Shown one piece after another: positions 1 through 8,438 of a stretch of DNA of 64,000 bases. The stretch comes from an uncultured Phascolarctobacterium sp. (GTDB lineage Bacteria > Bacillota > Negativicutes > Acidaminococcales > Acidaminococcaceae): assembly GCA_900551745.1 (NCBI GenBank), contig URXA01000003.1, positions 1-64,000 on the forward strand, read 5' to 3'. Under the pieces are notes generated by a model. It ran no database searches. It was not told the origin of the DNA and saw nothing but the letters and a program-made list of their open reading frames with translations. Position 1 is the first letter of the stretch. Each line of letters begins with the position of its first letter. A program made the translations under genes and the position numbers.

Positions 1-337
<337 letters not shown>

Positions 338-502
338 AGTTTTATTGAGAAAGCCGATTGGCTCTTTCGATTTTGTTGTTAAGAAATTATTTTTTGACTT
401 GGCAAACGCTTCTTTTACAAGAAACGCTCGCCCGCACATTCGTTTTTGGTTATTGTTCAGTTTTCAAGGTTCTGCCTGCCGCCGCATTTCGGCGACTTGT
501 AT

Positions 503-531
503 ATAATAGCATTCCCCGTTACTTCTGTCAA
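503..531 (-). promoter_or_regulatory. rrn promoter
   Basis: On the minus strand a perfect -35 TTGACA (526-531) is followed after 17 bases by TATTAT (503-508), itself preceded by TGC. It lies about 165 bases upstream of the mature 16S 5' end. The leader between them contains CCTTGAAAACTGAACAA (about 455-472), a phrase typical of Firmicute rRNA leaders, so this is very probably the rRNA operon promoter. Confidence 0.8.
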
Positions 532-564
532 CACCTTTTTGACAACTTTTTTATATTTTTTTCA

Positions 565-600
565 ATAAAAAATCCGCACCGAAAAATACGGTGCGGATTT
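565..600 (-). terminator. Intrinsic terminator after lysS
   Basis: A 12-bp perfect stem (570-581 with 589-600, arms AAATCCGCACCG) with a 7-base loop is followed on the minus strand by a run of six T. It closes the greA-lysS transcript before the rrn promoter. Confidence 0.9.
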
Positions 601-615
601 ATACTCTTTTTACTT

Positions 616-2136
616 TTATTGTACTTTATGGCGCATATGCGGGAAGAATATTACGTCGCGGATACTGCTGCTGTCTGTCAGGAACATAACCAGGCGGTCG
701 ATACCGATGCCCAGCCCTCCTGTAGGCGGCAGACCATATTCCAGGGCGGTCACAAAGTCATCATCCATCATATGAGCTTCATCATCGCCGGCAGCGCGGT
801 CTTCCACCTGTTTCTGAAAGCGTTCACGCTGGTCGATAGGATCGTTGAGCTCGGAGAAGCCATTGCAGATCTCACGTGCATAAATGAAGCCTTCAAAACG
901 ATCCGTAATTTCAGGATCTGCTTCACTGCTTTTGGCCAGCGGTGAAATTTCTTTCGGATGTCCTGTGATAAACGTAGGTTGGATCAGTTTCTCTTCTACA
1001 TGTTCTTCAAAGCAGGCATTGATGATTTTACCGATGCCAAAAGTTTTTTCATAAGGCACGTTGATAGCATCTGCCATTTTACGCGCTTCGTCAATGTCTT
1101 TGATGCCGGAAAAATCCTGTCCGGTATATTTAGCTACGGCCTCGATCATCGTCATTCTGTTCCAGGGCGGAGTCAGGTCGATCTCTTGTCCTTCGTAAGT
1201 GATCTTCATCGTGCCGAGTACTTTTTGGGCAGTCTGTGCAACAATGGTTTCAGTCAAATGCATCAGGTCGTTATAGTCAGCATAAGCCTGATAGATCTCG
1301 ACCATGGTAAATTCAGGATTATGTTTGATATCGATACCTTCATTACGGAATACGCGCCCTAATTCATAAACGCGTTCCATCCCGCCGACAATCAGACGCT
1401 TCAGATACAGTTCCGGCGCGATGCGCATATAAAGCTGCATATCCAGCGCGTTATGATAGGTGATAAACGGACGTGCGGCCGCGCCGCCGGCAATAGAATG
1501 CATGATCGGGGTTTCGACTTCCAGGAAGTCTTTGCCGTCTAAAATCTCGCGAACGCTTTTAATGATCTGGCTGCGCAGAACAAAAGTGCGGCGTACTTCA
1601 GGATTTACGATCAGGTCAACATAACGCTGACGATAACGCATCTCGACATCTTTCAAGCCATGCCATTTTTCCGGCAGAGGCCGCAGAGATTTGGAAAGCA
1701 GTTCCAAAGCAACCGCTTTAACAGACAATTCGCCCATGTGCGTACGGAAAACTGTGCCGGCAACACCGATGATATCGCCGATATCCATCAGTTTGATCAA
1801 GGTATAGTTTTCTTCGCCCAAAGCGTCCTTACGTACATAAAGCTGAATACGGCCTGTTTTATCCATCAGATCGATAAAGCAGGTTTTGCCATGACCGCGG
1901 ATAGCCATAACGCGGCCGGACAGACGGACAACAGTTTCATTAGCCGCTAATTCTTCAAATTGGTCGGCAATATCCTGCGCATGGTGAGTCCATTCAAATT
2001 TATGGCCGAAAGGTTTCCAGCCTTTTTCTTCGATTTGGTGCATTTTATTGATGCGCACCTGCATTTGTTCATTGATTTCTGTTTCTGTTAAAGCTTCCGG
2101 TTCGGCAGCTTGCTGATTTTTAATTTCTTCCGACAT
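616..2136 (-). CDS. lysS: Lysyl-tRNA synthetase (class II)
   Basis: Charges tRNA-Lys with lysine in the cytoplasm using ATP. The 506-residue product has the usual order: an N-terminal OB-fold anticodon-binding domain (about residues 60-150), then a class II catalytic core with motif 2 (RVFRNEGID followed by HNPEFT, about 260-280) and motif 3 (GLGIGIDRLVM near the end). Length and motifs are typical of bacterial LysS. The ATG start has AGGAGCGAG upstream. It lies 25 bases after greA and almost certainly shares its transcript, the common greA-lysS order of Firmicutes. A strong terminator follows. Confidence 0.98.
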   Translation of the reverse strand: MSEEIKNQQAAEPEALTETEINEQMQVRINKMHQIEEKGWKPFGHKFEWTHHAQDIADQFEELAANETVVRLSGRVMAIRGHGKTCFIDLMDKTGRIQLYVRKDALGEENYTLIKLMDIGDIIGVAGTVFRTHMGELSVKAVALELLSKSLRPLPEKWHGLKDVEMRYRQRYVDLIVNPEVRRTFVLRSQIIKSVREILDGKDFLEVETPIMHSIAGGAAARPFITYHNALDMQLYMRIAPELYLKRLIVGGMERVYELGRVFRNEGIDIKHNPEFTMVEIYQAYADYNDLMHLTETIVAQTAQKVLGTMKITYEGQEIDLTPPWNRMTMIEAVAKYTGQDFSGIKDIDEARKMADAINVPYEKTFGIGKIINACFEEHVEEKLIQPTFITGHPKEISPLAKSSEADPEITDRFEGFIYAREICNGFSELNDPIDQRERFQKQVEDRAAGDDEAHMMDDDFVTALEYGLPPTGGLGIGIDRLVMFLTDSSSIRDVIFFPHMRHKVQ

Positions 2137-2161
2137 ATTTCTCGCTCCTAAAAAATCAAAT

Positions 2162-2638
2162 CTATTTAATTTTTACTATTTTATATGAAAGCTCGCCTAC
2201 AGGAGTATGCACCTGTACGACAGTGTTCACTTTCTGTCCCAAAATCGCAGCGCCGACCGGTGATTCGTTGGAGATACGGTTCTGCGAAGGATCGGCTTCA
2301 GTAGTGCCGACAACGGTATAGGTTTCTTCGTCGCCAAATTCCATATCTTTAACGATAACGGTAGAGCCGAGAATAACTGTGCCTTTTTTCTTTTTCGCAG
2401 TTTCGTCAATAAGCGTAGCTGTGCTGATCATCTGCTCCAGCTCGATAATACGCCCTTCGATAAAGGCCTGTTCATTTTTGGCATCGTCATATTCGGAATT
2501 CTCGCTTATATCGCCATAAGAAATCGCTACTTTAATGCGCTCGGCAACTTCCTGACGTTTTACAGAACGAAGATTTTCTAATTCGTCCTCCAGTTTTCTT
2601 AAACCTTCGGCCGTTAAAATAGTTTCTTTAGCACCCAT
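2162..2638 (-). CDS. greA: Transcription elongation factor GreA
   Basis: Enters the secondary channel of RNA polymerase and stimulates cleavage of backtracked RNA. The 158-residue protein has the standard two parts: an N-terminal antiparallel coiled coil whose tip carries the acidic segment YGDISENSEYDDAK (about residues 41-54) and a C-terminal FKBP-like domain (about 85-158). The ATG has AGGAGT upstream. It is the first gene of a greA-lysS transcript starting from a consensus promoter at 2750-2778, with an 111-base leader that holds a hairpin. In many Firmicutes dusB directly precedes greA; here two other genes (2781-4813) sit between them. Confidence 0.97.
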   Translation of the reverse strand: MGAKETILTAEGLRKLEDELENLRSVKRQEVAERIKVAISYGDISENSEYDDAKNEQAFIEGRIIELEQMISTATLIDETAKKKKGTVILGSTVIVKDMEFGDEETYTVVGTTEADPSQNRISNESPVGAAILGQKVNTVVQVHTPVGELSYKIVKIK

Positions 2639-2685
2639 GGTATTACTCCTTTAAAATCATATTTTCCGCCGCCTCACAATACAAA

Positions 2686-2713
2686 CAGTGCCAAGCAGCA
2701 ATGCCTGACACTG
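2686..2713 (-). promoter_or_regulatory. Hairpin in greA 5' leader
   Basis: In the minus-strand RNA a 12-bp stem forms between 2702-2713 and 2686-2697 around a 4-base loop. Two of the pairs are G-U, which pair only in this strand's RNA, so the structure fits the greA transcript rather than the opposite strand. No strong U-run follows immediately, so it does not look like a plain terminator. Confidence 0.5.
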
Positions 2714-2749
2714 GGATCAACGGATAAATAATATAATGTACTAGATTAA

Positions 2750-2778
2750 ATTATAATTTTTTGTTGGTTTATTGTCAA
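2750..2778 (-). promoter_or_regulatory. greA-lysS promoter
   Basis: TTGACA (2773-2778), 17-base spacer, TATAAT (2750-2755) on the minus strand: a perfect sigma-70/sigma-A promoter. It begins just after the stop codon of the preceding gene at 2781, making greA-lysS independent of the upstream pair. Confidence 0.88.
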
Positions 2779-2780
2779 CC

Positions 2781-3866
2781 TCAGATATTACGCATTGCCA
2801 GTTCCTGTTCGACAAAACCCTGGATATGAGCGATTTCTTCATCTGTAACGGCCCGTTCAAAATTGCGGAAGCCAGCCAGACTGAAATCGTGTTTACGGGC
2901 TAATTGCGAGATCGTATCGATCTGTTCGATAGTCAGTTTCCGTCCCAGAGTAAAGTTTTCATAGCGCCTTTCCAGTGCCAAAATCATTGTTTCTGCCATA
3001 CAGGCAAAAGAAGTCTGCGGGGGAAAGCCAAAATCGAAATGAAAATCGACATTGCCCGGCACCTTGATCACGCCGCCTTCTATGACCAGCACATCTTTGC
3101 GTTTGGAGGCTACCTCGCGCGAAACGTTACGCGGTCTTGCCACATCGCAGACGATGGCCCCGGCCTTGAGATCCTCTGGTTCGATCAGAAAATCTACGGC
3201 GCTGGTAACGGCGATCACAACATCAGCGTCCTTCAGGCTGTGTTTGATGTCGTTGGAAACCGTCAATTTGCCGGCGATACTGCCCGAAAGCTCGTGCGCC
3301 AGTTCTTCCAGCGGCTGCAGATGCCTTGCGACCATTGTAATATCCTTTGCTTCGCGTGCCAGAATCCTTGTACAGGCCGCACCGATAGAACCGCTGGCAC
3401 CGACAATAGTCACATGCGCCGTCGCCAGATCTTTTCCCATCAGCCTTACTGCTTCACGGGTCCCCTCCAGTGCTGTTGCAACTGTGTAGCTGTTGCCCGA
3501 GGTCACGGCTATATCTAAATTTTTGGCTACTGTGATGCCGGCATCGCCGACGATAGATGTGAACGCGCCCAGACCTACCACTTTAGCACCCAGTTCCTGA
3601 GCTATCTTCCCTGATTCTATGATCCTGTCCATAACAAATTCTTCCGGCAGTTCAACCATTTGCTTCGAGGTCAGGGGGCAGCCGATAAACCAGCCTTCCG
3701 CTTCTGCGTAAGGGCTCTTGATACCTGTGATATGTGAAACCTGAAAAGGTTTTTTCAGTTTCAGAGCACTTTCCAGCCAGCTGTCAGGAATAAATTTCAA
3801 AACAGGCGAGACGTGAGCCATATCATGAATCGACAGCGGATGTATGATAAATGCAAACTTTTCCAT
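2781..3866 (-). CDS. Acyl-ACP reductase (AAR)-like / COG5322-type dehydrogenase
   Basis: A 361-residue protein that I align by memory with cyanobacterial long-chain acyl-ACP reductase, which makes fatty aldehydes from acyl-ACP with NADPH. Matching blocks, in order: LGAFTSIV (99-106), TSGNSYT (122-128), the Rossmann phosphate loop IVGASGSIGAA (154-164), and FACMAETM (287-294), whose Cys289 corresponds to the thioester-forming cysteine of cyanobacterial AAR; a following segment YENFTLGR (302-309) also matches. Length is close to AAR (about 340). It starts on the last base of the preceding gene's stop (TAATG overlap at 3864-3868), so the two are translationally coupled. The family match is well supported; the substrate in this organism is not shown by the sequence and could be a different acyl thioester or an amino acid-type substrate. 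Confidence 0.7.
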   Translation of the reverse strand: MEKFAFIIHPLSIHDMAHVSPVLKFIPDSWLESALKLKKPFQVSHITGIKSPYAEAEGWFIGCPLTSKQMVELPEEFVMDRIIESGKIAQELGAKVVGLGAFTSIVGDAGITVAKNLDIAVTSGNSYTVATALEGTREAVRLMGKDLATAHVTIVGASGSIGAACTRILAREAKDITMVARHLQPLEELAHELSGSIAGKLTVSNDIKHSLKDADVVIAVTSAVDFLIEPEDLKAGAIVCDVARPRNVSREVASKRKDVLVIEGGVIKVPGNVDFHFDFGFPPQTSFACMAETMILALERRYENFTLGRKLTIEQIDTISQLARKHDFSLAGFRNFERAVTDEEIAHIQGFVEQELAMRNI

Positions 3867-4813
3867 TAAATGTGCTCCTCCTCTCCGTTCAGATATTCCA
3901 GCCCGGATTCTATCTTATATTCTTCCAGTAATTTTTCGTAGGCAGCCGCATCAAGCTGTTTATCAGCACCGCTGGCTGCCACCAGCAGGCCTTCCATCAC
4001 ATTGGTACCATAACTGCGTCCGTCCAAAGACGGAGTCGTCGTGATCAGGCAGCGTACTCCGGCATTGCGCAGCAGCTTGCGGTCACCGGCTGTAACGGTA
4101 TTGGTAATAATAGTCTTGCCTGTCAGCTTATCAGGCATAAACCGTCTGATAAAATGAAAATCGCCGGCAATGATATCGTTCTCAAAAAAATAGCGCTGGT
4201 GCTGCGGTTTTCTCTGGCTTTGTTTGGCTCCCATCGGATAGAACCACCTTACGGGCAGCTTTGTCAGAAGCGGCGCCAGCAGTTTGGCAAAGCTATCCAG
4301 AGTCTGCAGCGATTTGATCGGATGATCCCAGTTCAGTCCAAAAATCAAATCGCCAAAAGTAACGTCAGCGCCATTAGCGACCAGAGCTTCTGCCATACCA
4401 AAGCGGTCTACACCGCAGACCATAAGCACTTTTTTCCCCTGAAAGTCTATGATCTTATCAGCGGCAAGACGATTGATCAGGATACGTTCCAAAGAATTTT
4501 TCAACCCGCTGCCATCCAGCACAGGGGTGTTTTTGACATTTTCGATCAGCTTGGCCGATTCACGAAAAGTATAACGCCGGCCGCCGGCATATACATAAAG
4601 GTCAGTACCGCCCAATCCCAGAGCGTCTACCCGACCGTCCAGCTTTTCCAGAAGCTGACGGGCTTTCTGCAGATCCCCGTCAGTTCCCAGCCGTTCTATT
4701 ATAAAGGTCTGCCCCTTAAGCTGCAAAGTACTTTTAGCATTGCGCTCAGAAGATCCCAAACTTACACTTACGATATGTTTACAGCTGCATTCAGTTGTCT
4801 GAGAGGCAATCAT
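3866..4813 (-). CDS. Orphan protein of the type auto-annotated as quinate 5-dehydrogenase
   Basis: A 315-residue protein that resembles sequences in Clostridia and Negativicutes commonly labelled quinate/shikimate 5-dehydrogenase. It lacks an obvious AroE-like GxGGxx cofactor signature; the nearest nucleotide-binding-like stretch is KKVLMVCGVDRFGMAEAL (about 145-162). Other notable segments are VIAGDFHFIRRFMP-like in the middle and LDGRSYGTNVMEGLL near the C terminus. It is the first gene of a two-gene unit from a good promoter at 4858-4886 and its stop overlaps the start of the AAR-like gene by one base, which argues that the two products work together. The function is unknown; the automatic label should not be trusted. 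Confidence 0.5.
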   Translation of the reverse strand: MIASQTTECSCKHIVSVSLGSSERNAKSTLQLKGQTFIIERLGTDGDLQKARQLLEKLDGRVDALGLGGTDLYVYAGGRRYTFRESAKLIENVKNTPVLDGSGLKNSLERILINRLAADKIIDFQGKKVLMVCGVDRFGMAEALVANGADVTFGDLIFGLNWDHPIKSLQTLDSFAKLLAPLLTKLPVRWFYPMGAKQSQRKPQHQRYFFENDIIAGDFHFIRRFMPDKLTGKTIITNTVTAGDRKLLRNAGVRCLITTTPSLDGRSYGTNVMEGLLVAASGADKQLDAAAYEKLLEEYKIESGLEYLNGEEEHI

Positions 4814-4857
4814 TGTTCTACTTCTTTCTCTAAAAAACTTGTCCCTGATGACATATC

Positions 4858-4886
4858 ATTTTAGCATATTTAAAGTGTTCCTACAA
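4858..4886 (-). promoter_or_regulatory. Promoter of the AAR-like gene pair
   Basis: TTGTAG (4881-4886), 17 bases, then TAAAAT (4858-4863) preceded by TGC (extended -10) on the minus strand, 45 bases upstream of the ATG at 4813. Confidence 0.65.
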
Positions 4887-4931
4887 TATTTGCTATTAGA
4901 TTTAGTATTATCTTATTTATTTTAACCGTTT

Positions 4932-5909
4932 TCAGGCACCGAATCTTTCTGCGGACTCGAGATATTCTGCCAGCAGTTTTTTAAAATCGGCGTAGGTTTC
5001 TGTCTGATGGAACCTGCCGCGATATTCAGCCGCATTCGGCATACCTTTGAGATAGGCGCCGATATGCCGCCGCATTTCTTTAACAGCAACAGGTTCATTT
5101 TTATATTCTATCAGCATCTCCAGATGCCGCAGTGCCAGAGCAAGTTTTTCTTTTAAGGACGGTTCCTGCGGTACAGGCAGTCCCGACAAGGCAGCCTGCA
5201 ATCTGCTGAACAGCCAGGGATTGCCGTCGGCGCCGCGCCCCAGCATCAATCCGTCGCAGCCTGTTTCCGCAAGCATCCTCTGTCCGTCGGCCACTGTAAA
5301 GATGTCACCGTTACCGATGACCGGTATTTTGACAGCCGCTTTGACTCTGGCGATAACCTGCCAGTCTGCCCTGCCATTATAAAACTGTTCCCTCGTCCTG
5401 CCGTGTACTGCTACGGCTGCGGCGCCCGCCTTTTCTGCCAGTACGGCTATTTCTTCCGCATTGATATGTTCAGAATTCCAGCCGGCACGGAACTTCACCG
5501 TAACCGGAACAGAGACAGCGTCTGCCATCCGCGCCAGAATTTCGTAAGCCAGCTGCGGATTTTTCATCAAGGCCGAGCCTTCGCCATTATTGACGACCTT
5601 AGGCACCGGGCAGCCCATATTGAAGTCGATCACATCCGCGCCGCTCCCGGCGACTATCCTTGCAGCTTCCGCCAGTTCTGCCGGAACGGAACCAAACAGC
5701 TGGATCGCTGTTGGTCTTTCACCCGGATCGATGCGCAGCATATCAAAAGTTTTGACATTTTTATAAAGCAGCCCTTTGGCGCTGACCATTTCCGAAACAG
5801 TCATACCACAGCCAAGTTCTCTGCAAATGACCCGATAGGGCAGATCTGTGATGCCGGCCATAGGCGCCAGCAACAAGGGTACAGCTAATTTTAAAGTGCC
5901 GATCTGCAT
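4932..5909 (-). CDS. dusB: tRNA-dihydrouridine synthase (DusB type)
   Basis: Reduces uridines in the tRNA D-loop to dihydrouridine, using FMN and NADPH. The 325-residue protein begins with the Dus signature APMAGITDLPYR and carries the catalytic cysteine in NMGCPVPK (about residues 99-106) followed by the NNGEGSAL loop; a TIM-barrel region with VIGNGDI and GCDGLMLGRGA (FMN phosphate site) follows. Length is standard. The ATG has GGGAG six bases upstream. It lies 60 bases downstream of coaX, with a hairpin in the gap that may end the coaX transcript. Confidence 0.95.
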   Translation of the reverse strand: MQIGTLKLAVPLLLAPMAGITDLPYRVICRELGCGMTVSEMVSAKGLLYKNVKTFDMLRIDPGERPTAIQLFGSVPAELAEAARIVAGSGADVIDFNMGCPVPKVVNNGEGSALMKNPQLAYEILARMADAVSVPVTVKFRAGWNSEHINAEEIAVLAEKAGAAAVAVHGRTREQFYNGRADWQVIARVKAAVKIPVIGNGDIFTVADGQRMLAETGCDGLMLGRGADGNPWLFSRLQAALSGLPVPQEPSLKEKLALALRHLEMLIEYKNEPVAVKEMRRHIGAYLKGMPNAAEYRGRFHQTETYADFKKLLAEYLESAERFGA

Positions 5910-5939
5910 AATCTACTCCCAATTTTAAAATACTATAGA

Positions 5940-5968
5940 AATAAGACCCGCCAGACAGCGGGTCTTTG
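5940..5968 (-). terminator. Possible terminator or attenuating hairpin after coaX
   Basis: A 9-bp perfect stem (AAGACCCGC, 5943-5951 with 5958-5966) and 6-base loop follow the coaX stop on the minus strand. The T-tract (TTATTTC) is weak, so partial read-through into dusB is likely. Confidence 0.55.
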
Positions 5969-5969
5969 T

Positions 5970-6746
5970 TTATTTAGAATTTTTCTCGTGCAGGATCCGT
6001 AATCCGTCTAAGGTGAGGAACGGCTCCACTACGTCGATAGAATCGGACTCGGCCGCCATCGTATTGGCAAAGCCGCCAGTAGCGACAACAAAAGCATTGC
6101 CGCCTAATTCTTCCTTCATATGTCTGACAATGCCGTCCATCTGGCCGACAAAACCGTAAATAACGCCCGCCTGCATTGCATTTACAGTATTGCGCGAGAT
6201 AACGTTTTTAGGTTTGATAAGCTCGATACGCGGCAGCTTCGCCGTTCTCTGGAACAAAGCCTCCGTAGAAATACCGATACCGGGGGCGATAGCGCCGCCT
6301 AAATATTCGCCTGTCGGCAGCAGGGCGCAAAAGGTAGTCGCGGTACCGAAATCAACGATGATCATCGGCATACCTTTTTTGCTGTATTTGTCAAAAGCGG
6401 CAACCGCATTGACGATACGGTCTGCACCGACTTCTCTGGGATTGTCGTAACGCAGCGAGATACCGCTTTTGATGCCGGGTCCTACAACCATCGGCGTCAG
6501 CTCAAAATAACGCTCGCACATATGGCAGAGCGGTACGATCAGCGGCGGTACAACGCTGGAAATAATGATTGCCTTAATCTGATCCATAGGCATCCGCGTA
6601 TAATTGAACATACTGCGTAATAAAATACCATATTCGTCGGCAGTTTTACTGCGATCTGTGGAAAAACGCCAATGACAGACCAGTTCTTTATCGTCAAAAA
6701 CACCTGCTACAATGTTGGTATTACCTACATCAATTACTAATAACAT
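5970..6746 (-). CDS. coaX: Type III pantothenate kinase
   Basis: Catalyses the first step of coenzyme A synthesis, phosphorylation of pantothenate, in the feedback-insensitive CoaX form. The 258-residue product opens with the ASKHA phosphate-binding motif DVGNTN (residues 6-11) and has the CoaX-typical GADRIVNAVAA (about 102-112) and DFGTATT (about 127-133). The ATG is preceded by GAGGAGG. It follows bioY with 21 bases between them and is probably in the birA-bioY-coaX transcript, so pantothenate and biotin cofactor genes are grouped. Confidence 0.97.
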   Translation of the reverse strand: MLLVIDVGNTNIVAGVFDDKELVCHWRFSTDRSKTADEYGILLRSMFNYTRMPMDQIKAIIISSVVPPLIVPLCHMCERYFELTPMVVGPGIKSGISLRYDNPREVGADRIVNAVAAFDKYSKKGMPMIIVDFGTATTFCALLPTGEYLGGAIAPGIGISTEALFQRTAKLPRIELIKPKNVISRNTVNAMQAGVIYGFVGQMDGIVRHMKEELGGNAFVVATGGFANTMAAESDSIDVVEPFLTLDGLRILHEKNSK

Positions 6747-6767
6747 TCATGTTCCTCCTCAAGGAGC

Positions 6768-7331
6768 TTATTTAGTCCGCTCGAGCAGACCTGCCAGGAG
6801 TAAAGCCTTGCGCACTTTAGCGCCAATAAGAGCAGCAGCAGCAGCTTTTATTATATCAAACGGAAGAAATGGCGCAACTGCTAAAAGTAAGGCATTGTCC
6901 CAACTCATGGGCTTTTGCAGAAAGTACTGGAAGCTGAGCTTGAAGCCGATGAGACCTATCGCATAACATACCAGCATTCCTACGCACATATACATAAGAT
7001 TTTTTAAATAACTTGCTTCCAGGTCACGTTCTGTAAGATAACCAACAAGCCAGGCCGTAATAATAAATGCAACGATAAAGCCTCCGGTAGGCCCGACCAG
7101 CATCACAGCTCCGCCCTGTCCCTGATTAAACACAGGCAGACCAACACAGCCGAGGATCACCCACACGCACATGCTGACCGCGCTTAAGCGGCTCCCCAGC
7201 AGCATGCCGGCCAAAAGCACGACCAGGGGCTGCATCGTAATGGGAACAGGCCCAATAGGAACTATGATATACGCACTGATGATCATCATCGTGACAAAAG
7301 TTCCGGCCAGGAGCATTTCTCTGATCTTCAT
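6768..7331 (-). CDS. bioY: Biotin transporter substrate-binding protein BioY (ECF S component)
   Basis: Membrane S component that binds biotin and imports it, usually with the shared ECF energy module. The 187-residue protein has six predicted membrane helices and BioY-typical stretches such as VPITMQPLVVLLAGMLLG (about 30-47) and GPTGGFIVAFIITAWL (about 84-99). Its start overlaps the birA stop by one base (TAATG), so it is coupled to the biotin ligase/repressor gene. A BirA-like operator lies upstream of birA, so import is probably shut off when biotin is plentiful. No ECF module is in the window. Confidence 0.95.
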   Translation of the reverse strand: MKIREMLLAGTFVTMMIISAYIIVPIGPVPITMQPLVVLLAGMLLGSRLSAVSMCVWVILGCVGLPVFNQGQGGAVMLVGPTGGFIVAFIITAWLVGYLTERDLEASYLKNLMYMCVGMLVCYAIGLIGFKLSFQYFLQKPMSWDNALLLAVAPFLPFDIIKAAAAALIGAKVRKALLLAGLLERTK

Positions 7332-8329
7332 TACGCGTATTCCCCCTGCTTGGCCAGAGCAGGCCGGATCGAAACATCACCGGCGATGACTTTTTCGATT
7401 CTGCCGTCTTCGCGTTTTACCATCAAAAGTCCGTCTTCATCTATATCGAAAGCTTCACCGAAATAAGTCTGGTCAGGTGCAATAACTTTGACCTGCTGAC
7501 CTAGAGTCGAAGAGTATTTTTTCCATTCCTCAAGTACCGGTTTAAAACCATCATGCAAAACTTTTTCATACAGTTCTTCCATATGGCCCAACACATCGGC
7601 CAGCAGTTCGACCCTGCTGATAGGCTCACGGGCAACATCAGCCAGCGATACAGCCGTTGCGCGCAGTTCTTCCGGCACCATCTCTTTCGGTACGTTGACA
7701 TTGATGCCGGTACCGATAACGATATAATTTATCCGGCCAAATTCAGCGCTCATTTCAGTCAAAATGCCCACCAGTTTTTTACCGTCCAGCAGCACGTCGT
7801 TAGGCCATTTGATCGATGCCTGTACGCCTTTATACTTATTGATGGCTTTCACAACAGCAATCGCTGCCAGCAGCGTACACTTCGATGCTTCCTGCGGCAT
7901 GAACGGCGGCTTTAAAACAACCGAGAACCATACCCCACGGGCAAACGGGGAAAACCAGCCGCGTGACAAACGACCCTTACCGGAGTTCTGCTCTTCCGCG
8001 ATCACCACCAGGCCGTCTTCACAGCCTTCTCCGGCCAGACGTTTGGCCAGCTCGTTTGTAGACGTCGTCAGTTCACAGTAGTGTATATGATGTCCGAGCC
8101 ATTTTGTTTTCAGATTGGCGACTACTTCCGCAGGCTTCAATCTGTCAGGAACTTCTTTCAGGATGTAGCCTTTTTTAGGCACTGATTCTATAGTATAGCC
8201 TTCATTTTTTAAAGCCTGGATATGCTTCCAGATCGCCGTACGCGATACTGCCAGTTCCTGAGAAAGGATTTCCCCCGAAACAGGCGCAGGCATGTTACTG
8301 CGCAATATTTCTAAAATGCGTTCCCGCAT
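7331..8329 (-). CDS. birA: Bifunctional biotin protein ligase / biotin operon repressor BirA
   Basis: Attaches biotin to carboxylase carrier domains and, when loaded with biotinyl-AMP, represses biotin genes. The 332-residue protein has an N-terminal winged helix (about residues 1-62, including LAVSRTAIWKHIQAL) that marks the regulatory bifunctional class, a catalytic core with the biotin/ATP loop GKGRLSRGW and the substrate motif KWPNDV, and a C-terminal SH3-like cap. I chose the ATG at 8329: it has GGGAG nine bases upstream, whereas the GTG six codons earlier (8347) has none. It heads the birA-bioY(-coaX) operon from the promoter/operator at 8349-8388. Confidence 0.95.
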   Translation of the reverse strand: MRERILEILRSNMPAPVSGEILSQELAVSRTAIWKHIQALKNEGYTIESVPKKGYILKEVPDRLKPAEVVANLKTKWLGHHIHYCELTTSTNELAKRLAGEGCEDGLVVIAEEQNSGKGRLSRGWFSPFARGVWFSVVLKPPFMPQEASKCTLLAAIAVVKAINKYKGVQASIKWPNDVLLDGKKLVGILTEMSAEFGRINYIVIGTGINVNVPKEMVPEELRATAVSLADVAREPISRVELLADVLGHMEELYEKVLHDGFKPVLEEWKKYSSTLGQQVKVIAPDQTYFGEAFDIDEDGLLMVKREDGRIEKVIAGDVSIRPALAKQGEYA

Positions 8330-8348
8330 ATCATCACACTCCCACACA

Positions 8349-8388
8349 ATGTTATCCTTAGATTAGCACTGGGTTAACCAAAAGTCAA
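8349..8388 (-). promoter_or_regulatory. birA-bioY promoter overlapped by a probable BirA operator
   Basis: Minus-strand promoter TTGACT (8383-8388), 17 bases, TAATCT (8360-8365). Overlapping it is a pair of half-sites, TGGTTAACC (8372-8380) and GGATAACAT (8349-8357), separated by exactly 14 bases. The known BirA consensus in Firmicutes is TTGTTAACC, 14-15 bases, then GGTTAACAA; the two arms here match at most positions. Position over the -10 is right for autorepression. Confidence 0.6.
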
Positions 8389-8394
8389 GTCACA

Positions 8395-8428
8395 GAAAAA
8401 CCGTCCCCGAAATTCAGGGGACGGTCTT
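8395..8428 (-). terminator. Intrinsic terminator after ftsH
   Basis: A 9-bp GC-rich stem (ACCGTCCCC with GGGGACGGT, minus strand) and 7-base loop followed by TTTTT. It sits just after ftsH and just before the birA promoter. Confidence 0.9.
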
Positions 8429-8438
8429 AGATTACAGA

